Source: an uncultured Treponema sp. (GTDB lineage Bacteria > Spirochaetota > Spirochaetia > Treponematales > Treponemataceae). Taken from it: a stretch of 10,569 bases of DNA. Shown piece after piece: positions 5,110 to 10,569 of this stretch (the first letter of the stretch is position 1; every line of letters begins with the position of its first letter). The stretch lies in contig CAJOQA010000123.1 of assembly GCA_905236465.1 (NCBI GenBank), positions 1-10,569 of the forward strand, in the 5' to 3' direction. The notes under the pieces are model-generated. The model did no database searches. It was given only the letters and a program-made list of their open reading frames with translations, and was not told the origin of the DNA. The translations under genes and the position numbers were made by a program.

Positions 5110-8100
5110 TTAGTTAAAACAACTGCCAGGCGTCATTTTAAATGAAAGACTGCGTATTCCCCTATCTTTTGCCAAACGTCTTACTGCAACAAATTTACCA
5201 CTAGTGTCTTTTTCAAAGGCATTTTTATATGTTCCGGTCCAGGGGTCAAAATATTCACCATCTTCTGTTTCTCCAACAAAATGATTCACCTCACCATTTC
5301 CGTTTGTATCAAGAGCAAATATATGCCGTGCGTTTTCAAACTCTCCTAAACCGTTAGGACTCGTAAAATATCCTGGCATCCCCAATGTGGTCCACATAGC
5401 ATTTGCGGCTTCATAAGTATCATTCACATATGCATTAGCTGATGCTATAAACTTTTTATCCACAGCAGCACTTACCATCTGAGCAGCTTGTTTTTCTGTA
5501 AGAATACAACCAGTCATTTCAGTATATTGTTCTGACAGCTGATTAAGAATAGAAGTTGCAAAACATGCGTGCGTAGAAAAATAATCGTTTGGATCTCCTT
5601 TTATCCACATTCCAACATCTTCCCTTTGACGAAACCTGGCAGCAACGGAACGTAGTCCCCACAAGTCAACAAAGTTCACGGGGTCAGCAGAGCAATAGGA
5701 GTACCAGTTTTTGCCATCACGGATGGGGTCCTGTGTTGTAAAACGCCCGATTGCAGGGGAATAGTCCCTGAAGCCGTAGTTGTAAAGATTCAGATTTGCA
5801 TCGTACTGCTTTCCTGTGTAGGCAAAGTCAAAAGCCAAAGAGACAGCAGTTTTTGAATCAAGCGGTTCTTGGCTTTCAAAGTCTTTTATAAAGTGCTGGC
5901 CAGCTGCTGAATAGCTTACAGAAAAGATGGGCTTACCCAAAGAAGATGATACTGTGCAGATACTTCCCTTAAAATCTTGGCAGTATTCATAAAAGGGACT
6001 TACATCTTTTGAAGCAGAAGAACAATTTTTATTTGACTGCAAGAACAACCTGCCGTTTCCCCAAACAAAAAAGCGATCGATACATTCATTTTTATTTTTC
6101 TTTCCACTTGTATTTCTAAAGCGGAATGAAGAAGCACTTTTGCTTTCACAGCCTTCTGCAAACTCATAAATTTTTTGCAAAGACAAGCCCTTGTAAAGTG
6201 ATTTTATACAGGAACCGTCAGAATAAGAGACAGAAATTCGCCTGCCAAGTGCATCATATAAAAAGTCCAACTTTTCACAAGAAGATTTTTTATCATCTTG
6301 AATTTTAACAGAGGCAAGCTGATTATTATCCGTGTAGGTAAAGGTCTTTCTTACATAATTTGATTTTTCAGAAATGAGATTTCCGTTTGCATCATATTCG
6401 TAAAAAGTTCCGCCATCAGCAGGGCTAGAAGGACCTGTAATTCGAAGAAGGGCATTCTCTGAATTATAAGTATAACGCAAAGTCCCCAGAGGAGTGATTC
6501 GTGAAGTCATGTTTGAATTTTTGTCATACTCATATTGTTCCTGCCAGCACTTTTGCTTTTTGGCTTTTAATTTTTTCAGCTGATTTTTATATTCTTCTGG
6601 CAAGTCTGCAAGCGGGCAATCTGCAAAAATTGCAGGTATAGCCTGACAAGAATCAAATTCGTCCCTTACGCTTTCTTCAATTTTTTTATCGTAGGGTTCA
6701 TAAACTTTTAAAAGCCTGCCCCTTTCATCATATTTATAGAGCGAAAAAGAAGAATCCTTGTTGACAAGGCAGGTAAGCCTTCCGTTTGCATCATAAATAA
6801 GTTCTTGGGCAAAAATACAAGCTCCAAGTGCATCCTTTTGAACTATATAAATTGGCCTGTCAGCAGCATCATATTCTTTTTGGACACTAAGTCCACTGCT
6901 GCTTTTTGAAGATTTTTCTAAAGCGGCCGCAGTGTATGTAAAATCTATAGAGTTGGAATTGTTTTTTAGAGAAAGCAAGGAGCCACCTTTATCATAAGTA
7001 TAGGAAACCTTGTCTGAGCCTATGGCATAAGACAAGAGTTTTCCTTCTGCATCGTGTAAATAGTCCGCACTTCTACCAAAGGCTGAACTTCTCGCAAGAT
7101 TGTGATTTGAATCGTAGCTAAAAGTCTGACTGTCGTCTTTGCTTTGAATAGTTACAACTGAACCAAAGGCATCGTAGCTTATAGAAGAAATGTCTGAAGG
7201 AGTCTTAACTATTTTTTTATTTTGATTTTTTACAAAAGACACTTCATGCTCACAGCCATTAAAATCCTTATAGCGCTCTATAGACTTCTTTTCATCAAAA
7301 GAAAATGTTTGTTTTTTCCCCAAAGTATTTGTCTCTTCAATTAAGGCACCATACGGATCAAAAGTATAAAGTCTTTTATTTCCCATAGCGTCAGTAATAA
7401 AAAGATTTCGTAAGTCAGCAGAGTAGCTTCTATTTTCTACAAGAGTTCCACTTTCATAGACTTTTACTAAGAGTCCAGATTTATCATATTGGTAACTTTT
7501 ACTTACTAAACACCTACCACTTTCTGCAATTAGATTTGAGTTAGAGTCGTAGCAACCTTCCCAAACAGTACCTAAGGAATCTGATTTTTTCAAAAGATTT
7601 CCGCTTGCATCATAAAAATACTTTTCTACCCTTCCATTTTTTTCTATGCGGCTGACTTTTGAAAAACAGTTGTAGAAATATTTTTTTGTATAGGAATCAC
7701 TTTTTTCTTCTTTTATGTTTCCATAAAAATCATAGCTATATGAAATATTTTTTTGCCTATCGCGGATAATATTTCCCCAAGCATCATAGTCATAATAAAA
7801 AACGCCACCTTCAACTTTTTCTTTCTTTATCATAGAAAAGTCATCGTAACTTATATCTTTTTTATAAAACTTACCGGTTGTATAATCCTGCACAGCCAGT
7901 GCAAGGGGCCGTTGCAAAGAGTCTTCTACTAAAGTCTTTTTAAAACAGGCATTGCTTTGAATAAGGCTTTGTGTGCTTGTATCATCTTTGTAAGAATAAG
8001 TATGCATAAAGGAGGAAGCATCTTTTTCATTTACAAGCCTGCCCTTTTCATCATAAGAAAAAGTTTTTATTGCAAGGCTTCCCTTATAAATAGCAGAACG

Positions 8101-10569
8101 GTTTCCCGTAACAGAATCGTAAGTAAAGGAATAAATACCGCCGTAGGGGCTTTGCATAGTTTTTATTTCTCCGCAGGGAAAATACGTATAATTAATTCTT
8201 CTTCCACATTCATCAGTAAAAGAAACAAGCTTTCCATTAAAGTCATAGCTCTCACAATACGTACTTCCATCAGGATTTGTTATGGTAACATTTTTTTTGC
8301 CACTTGAGAAAGAAACAGAATATTTTGTTACTATAGCTTTGGAAAGCAGCTTTAAGTTCTTATCTACAAATGAAAAGCTTTCACTTTTTAAATTTTTGCA
8401 AGAGTCATATTCATAATCACTTTTCAATGCAAAAGCATCGTTTTCTTCTGTTGCATCATAATTAAAAGTCAGCACAGATTTTAAAAGTCCTGAAGGATAG
8501 TAGGAAAAGGCCTTCACCTGTTTTAGAGCTTTTTCAGCCTCCTGCAGATTTTTCTCAAAGGCAACAGAAATCGAAATAACATTATGGCTTTGGTCATAGG
8601 CAAAAACCTGAAGCTTAACAAAACCAGTTTTTAGATCTTTTTCTATGAGCCTTTCTAAATCTTTTCTGTTATTGAATTCCTCTTGAATATAAAGATTACT
8701 GGGGGTAAAAGTTTTTACAATCTTATCATCATCGCTATAAAAGTATTTCCATTCTAGCCCTGCCTTGTTTCTAAAAGAAATCAATCTTCCCTTTTGATCA
8801 TAAGAAAACTTTCCGCTCCTGTCCTGGAGCCTTTGATACGTTTTGCTGTCATATACGATTTCATCATCGGTAAAGCCCCTGCAAGAAGAAAGTCCGCCCC
8901 AAGAATTTTTACTCATAGTAATAAGATTCTTCCCAGCTCGTTGTAAGCCAACACAAAAGCCACTTTGGTCATACTTGAAACTTGTAGTCCTTCCATTCCT
9001 GTCTTTAAACTCTTCTAGCAAATTGAAAGGCTGACTATACTTGTACTCATCAAAAGATAAATCAGGATAAATGGTCTTGACTATATTTCCAAAAGCATCA
9101 TAAAAATACTGGTAGGTGCCAAAAGAATCTTTTACAGAAGCCAAAGAACCATTTTCATTATAAGAATAAAGAATTTCCCTTCCATCTGCTAAAACCTCTT
9201 TTGTAACTTTTCCCTTATCATTAAACTCATAGACACTTTTTCTTCCGTCTGGATCTGTATAAGTCATGCTCTTTTTCTCTCCAGATGACGAAAACTTTTC
9301 AATGCAGCCATTATCCAACTTTACGGAAACAACTTTTTTATCCTGATAAAATATCTCTGTAAAACTACCATCACTTTTTATACACTTTTTTATTAATCCA
9401 TCATCATCATAAGTAAAAGTCCTTACATCGCTTTGGCCATCAATAATTTTTTGCAAAAGTCCGTTTTTATATTTATACAAAACGATCTGACTGTTTACGG
9501 AATTTTTTATTGATGAAATATACCCTTCTTTATTTCTTTCAAAGTCCAGGATAGAATTCTCATTGTGGCATATACTGACAATTTTATTATCCTGATACTT
9601 GAACCTTATGCCACAAGAATACCTGTCAGAAAAAGAAAGGGGCTGACCAAATTTGTTAAAGGATTTTGTAAAGCCATACTTATCCTGATACTTATAAGTT
9701 CCGTCAGCGAGCAGGGAAATTGAAAATAAATTTTTCAAGCCTTCATCTAAAAACTCATAGCAGTCTTTTAAAGCATTGTAAAAGAGAATGTAGGTATTTA
9801 AATTTTCATCTATGTAGATAATTGCAAGACGGCTGAGTTTTTTTATCTCCTCTTCAAGACCATAACTTGTAAGAGCATTAAGCATTTCATTTTCTTTTGC
9901 AGACTTCTTTAGAAAGCCAAGTTCCTTCTTATATTTGTTAAGGTTTTCTTTTATCTCATCATAATCAGCGTTTTTTGCATAGCCACTATTGTTCATTGTC
10001 GTAAGAACAGTTTCAAGTTTGCTGATAATAGCTTCTAATTCATTTTCTTCACCATTTTTTATTCCCCTGACAATTCTAGTGTCAAGGCTGGATGCCCAAC
10101 TTTTTCCCAAACTGCCATTTACATTTTGATCACTAATCAGCTTTCTGCAAAAGTTAAAAGCCTTGTTCCCCAATAAAAAGTTTATATCGCTCTCATTTAT
10201 GTAAAACTTAGAAGAAGAGATACAGACAGGATCTCCGCAGTACATGGGAATATTCTTTAATAGCTTCATGGCCTCGTCATACTGGGCAAGCAGATTCGCC
10301 CCATCATCTGTTTGGCTATACATTTCCCTGAAAGTTCCATCAAAAAACTCTGACTTCATAATATTATTAACAGACTCTGCAGTATCAGCAGCAAACATCT
10401 CTGCTAAAGACTGTTTATTATAATTGTATTCCCTTACAATAGAAAGCGCAGCATCTATTTGCGCTTGACTTATAGTAGCTGAAGAAGAAGGAGTAGATGG
10501 ACTTTGACTAGAAGAACCTCCTTTCCCATCACTTTCACTATTTGTTTGAGAAGAAGAAGAAGAAGAAGA
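5110..10569 (-). CDS. RHS/YD-repeat secreted protein with a C-terminal peptidase-like domain, 5' end beyond the window
   Basis: The frame is open from the right edge to TAA at 5112-5110, giving 1819 residues in view. The first ATG (10398) is not a convincing start: it has no good Shine-Dalgarno site, and 57 in-frame codons without a stop precede it. Those residues are a Ser-rich linker followed by a short helix. From about 10233 down comes a DUF6531-like RHS entry module (GDPVCISSSKFYINESD, then SLGKSWASSLD), interrupted by a coiled coil. More than 25 YD repeats follow (such as YFYDASGNLL and YKYDERGRLL), building the RHS shell. The conserved RHS core is present (FFVWGNGRL, QDFKGSICTV, YDANLNLYNYGFRDYSPAIGRF, then DLWGL). 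RHS shells enclose and deliver a C-terminal effector; here it is a peptidase-like domain. No secretion-system gene or typical immunity gene is in view. Confidence 0.9.
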   Translation of the reverse strand, partial: SSSSSSSQTNSESDGKGGSSSQSPSTPSSSATISQAQIDAALSIVREYNYNKQSLAEMFAADTAESVNNIMKSEFFDGTFREMYSQTDDGANLLAQYDEAMKLLKNIPMYCGDPVCISSSKFYINESDINFLLGNKAFNFCRKLISDQNVNGSLGKSWASSLDTRIVRGIKNGEENELEAIISKLETVLTTMNNSGYAKNADYDEIKENLNKYKKELGFLKKSAKENEMLNALTSYGLEEEIKKLSRLAIIYIDENLNTYILFYNALKDCYEFLDEGLKNLFSISLLADGTYKYQDKYGFTKSFNKFGQPLSFSDRYSCGIRFKYQDNKIVSICHNENSILDFERNKEGYISSIKNSVNSQIVLYKYKNGLLQKIIDGQSDVRTFTYDDDGLIKKCIKSDGSFTEIFYQDKKVVSVKLDNGCIEKFSSSGEKKSMTYTDPDGRKSVYEFNDKGKVTKEVLADGREILYSYNENGSLASVKDSFGTYQYFYDAFGNIVKTIYPDLSFDEYKYSQPFNLLEEFKDRNGRTTSFKYDQSGFCVGLQRAGKNLITMSKNSWGGLSSCRGFTDDEIVYDSKTYQRLQDRSGKFSYDQKGRLISFRNKAGLEWKYFYSDDDKIVKTFTPSNLYIQEEFNNRKDLERLIEKDLKTGFVKLQVFAYDQSHNVISISVAFEKNLQEAEKALKQVKAFSYYPSGLLKSVLTFNYDATEENDAFALKSDYEYDSCKNLKSESFSFVDKNLKLLSKAIVTKYSVSFSSGKKNVTITNPDGSTYCESYDFNGKLVSFTDECGRRINYTYFPCGEIKTMQSPYGGIYSFTYDSVTGNRSAIYKGSLAIKTFSYDEKGRLVNEKDASSFMHTYSYKDDTSTQSLIQSNACFKKTLVEDSLQRPLALAVQDYTTGKFYKKDISYDDFSMIKKEKVEGGVFYYDYDAWGNIIRDRQKNISYSYDFYGNIKEEKSDSYTKKYFYNCFSKVSRIEKNGRVEKYFYDASGNLLKKSDSLGTVWEGCYDSNSNLIAESGRCLVSKSYQYDKSGLLVKVYESGTLVENRSYSADLRNLFITDAMGNKRLYTFDPYGALIEETNTLGKKQTFSFDEKKSIERYKDFNGCEHEVSFVKNQNKKIVKTPSDISSISYDAFGSVVTIQSKDDSQTFSYDSNHNLARSSAFGRSADYLHDAEGKLLSYAIGSDKVSYTYDKGGSLLSLKNNSNSIDFTYTAAALEKSSKSSSGLSVQKEYDAADRPIYIVQKDALGACIFAQELIYDANGRLTCLVNKDSSFSLYKYDERGRLLKVYEPYDKKIEESVRDEFDSCQAIPAIFADCPLADLPEEYKNQLKKLKAKKQKCWQEQYEYDKNSNMTSRITPLGTLRYTYNSENALLRITGPSSPADGGTFYEYDANGNLISEKSNYVRKTFTYTDNNQLASVKIQDDKKSSCEKLDFLYDALGRRISVSYSDGSCIKSLYKGLSLQKIYEFAEGCESKSASSFRFRNTSGKKNKNECIDRFFVWGNGRLFLQSNKNCSSASKDVSPFYEYCQDFKGSICTVSSSLGKPIFSVSYSAAGQHFIKDFESQEPLDSKTAVSLAFDFAYTGKQYDANLNLYNYGFRDYSPAIGRFTTQDPIRDGKNWYSYCSADPVNFVDLWGLRSVAARFRQREDVGMWIKGDPNDYFSTHACFATSILNQLSEQYTEMTGCILTEKQAAQMVSAAVDKKFIASANAYVNDTYEAANAMWTTLGMPGYFTSPNGLGEFENARHIFALDTNGNGEVNHFVGETEDGEYFDPWTGTYKNAFEKDTSGKFVAVRRLAKDRGIRSLSFKMTPGSCFN
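5113..5652 (-). other. Variable C-terminal effector domain of the RHS protein, papain/C39-like cysteine peptidase fold suspected
   Basis: These 180 residues follow the RHS core boundary DLWGL. Likely catalytic residues are Cys30 of the domain in STHACFATSILNQL at the start of a helix, His124 in NGEVNHFVGE and Asp136 in GEYFDPWTG. The order Cys, helix, His, then Asp-Pro in a strand pair is that of C39 and related papain-like peptidases. A Gln for the oxyanion hole is not evident at the usual place before the Cys. A host- or competitor-directed protease, deamidase or transglutaminase-like activity would all fit. The call rests on motif order only. Confidence 0.5.
9832..10062 (-). other. Coiled-coil insertion inside the N-terminal module of the RHS protein
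   Basis: About 77 residues rich in Glu, Lys and Leu (from KNGEENELEAIISKLE to LEEEIKKLS) interrupt the DUF6531-like module. The module's beginning (WASSLDTRIVRG) lies before it, and its usual continuation (IIYIDENLNTYILF, then ADGTYKYQDKYGF) follows. Helix-forming heptads are visible by eye. It may protrude from the shell or help with assembly or secretion. Confidence 0.5.
10411..10569 (-). other. Ser-rich linker segment of the RHS protein
   Basis: Seventeen of the first thirty encoded residues are Ser, beginning with seven in a row and continuing through SSSQSPSTPSSS. Flexible Ser/Pro/Thr linkers of this type often follow a signal peptide or lipoprotein anchor in exported proteins, which suggests the true start lies not far beyond the edge. 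Confidence 0.7.
10549..10569. repeat. Trinucleotide microsatellite (TCT on the coding strand), at least seven copies, running off the edge
   Basis: The plus strand is a pure AGA repeat to the last base. It encodes poly-Ser in the RHS protein. Slippage would change linker length by whole codons without breaking the frame. Confidence 0.85.

Noticed and set aside
7957..8307. A 116-codon plus-strand frame inside the RHS gene
   Set aside because: It is antisense to in-frame YD repeats, has no promoter or Shine-Dalgarno site, and its protein has no recognisable features. The other plus-strand frames at 6126-6308 and 8843-9034 are shadows of the same kind.
10396..10398. ATG at 10398 as the start of the RHS protein
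   Set aside because: The frame stays open for 57 more codons to the window edge, including a plausible Ser-rich linker, and no good Shine-Dalgarno site precedes this ATG.
5110..10398. YD repeats as a DNA tandem repeat or CRISPR-like array
   Set aside because: The repetition is at protein level only. The nucleotide units vary in length and sequence and have no constant repeat-spacer pattern.

Overview
The window looks like chromosomal DNA from a host-associated spirochaete, most likely a Treponema-type organism. The reasons are an AT-rich genome with long T and A tracts, a patatin/beta-barrel outer-membrane protein, a small secreted glycogen-binding-type protein, and a giant secreted RHS protein with a poly-serine linker. 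This assignment rests on gene content and base composition only.

Layout: (1) 1-356, minus strand: the 5' part of a secreted protein with a CBM48/AMPK-type carbohydrate-binding domain, cut by the window edge. (2) 357-576: a 220-base divergent intergenic region, extremely T-rich on the plus strand, with a promoter for each flanking gene, a perfect 16-bp palindrome and helically phased T tracts. (3) 577-2859, plus: a patatin phospholipase fused to a POTRA domain and an outer-membrane barrel (PlpD/type Vd-like). (4) 2903-4852, plus: guaA, a GMP synthase of the long form, with an inserted subdomain as in eukaryotic GMP synthetase. (5) 4853-5109: a convergent gap with a bidirectional terminator and, on the minus strand, an apparent complete mini-gene of 35 codons with its own promoter and Shine-Dalgarno site. 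(6) 5110-10569, minus: an RHS/YD-repeat protein of at least 1819 residues. It ends in a 180-residue variable domain that looks like a papain/C39-type cysteine peptidase. Its true start lies outside the window, because the reading frame is open to the right edge through a Ser-rich linker.

The patatin gene and guaA are probably separate transcription units. Each has a sigma70-like promoter whose -10 box lies only 9 or 6 bases before the ATG, with no Shine-Dalgarno site, so both mRNAs are predicted to be leaderless or nearly so. The CBM gene and the mini-gene instead have clear Shine-Dalgarno sites.

The most noteworthy points are these paired leaderless promoters, the hidden mini-gene next to the RHS toxin-like C terminus where an immunity gene would be expected, the eukaryote-like GMP synthase with an altered glutaminase motif, and the coiled-coil insertion in the RHS protein. 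I did not see a clearly new multi-gene system.
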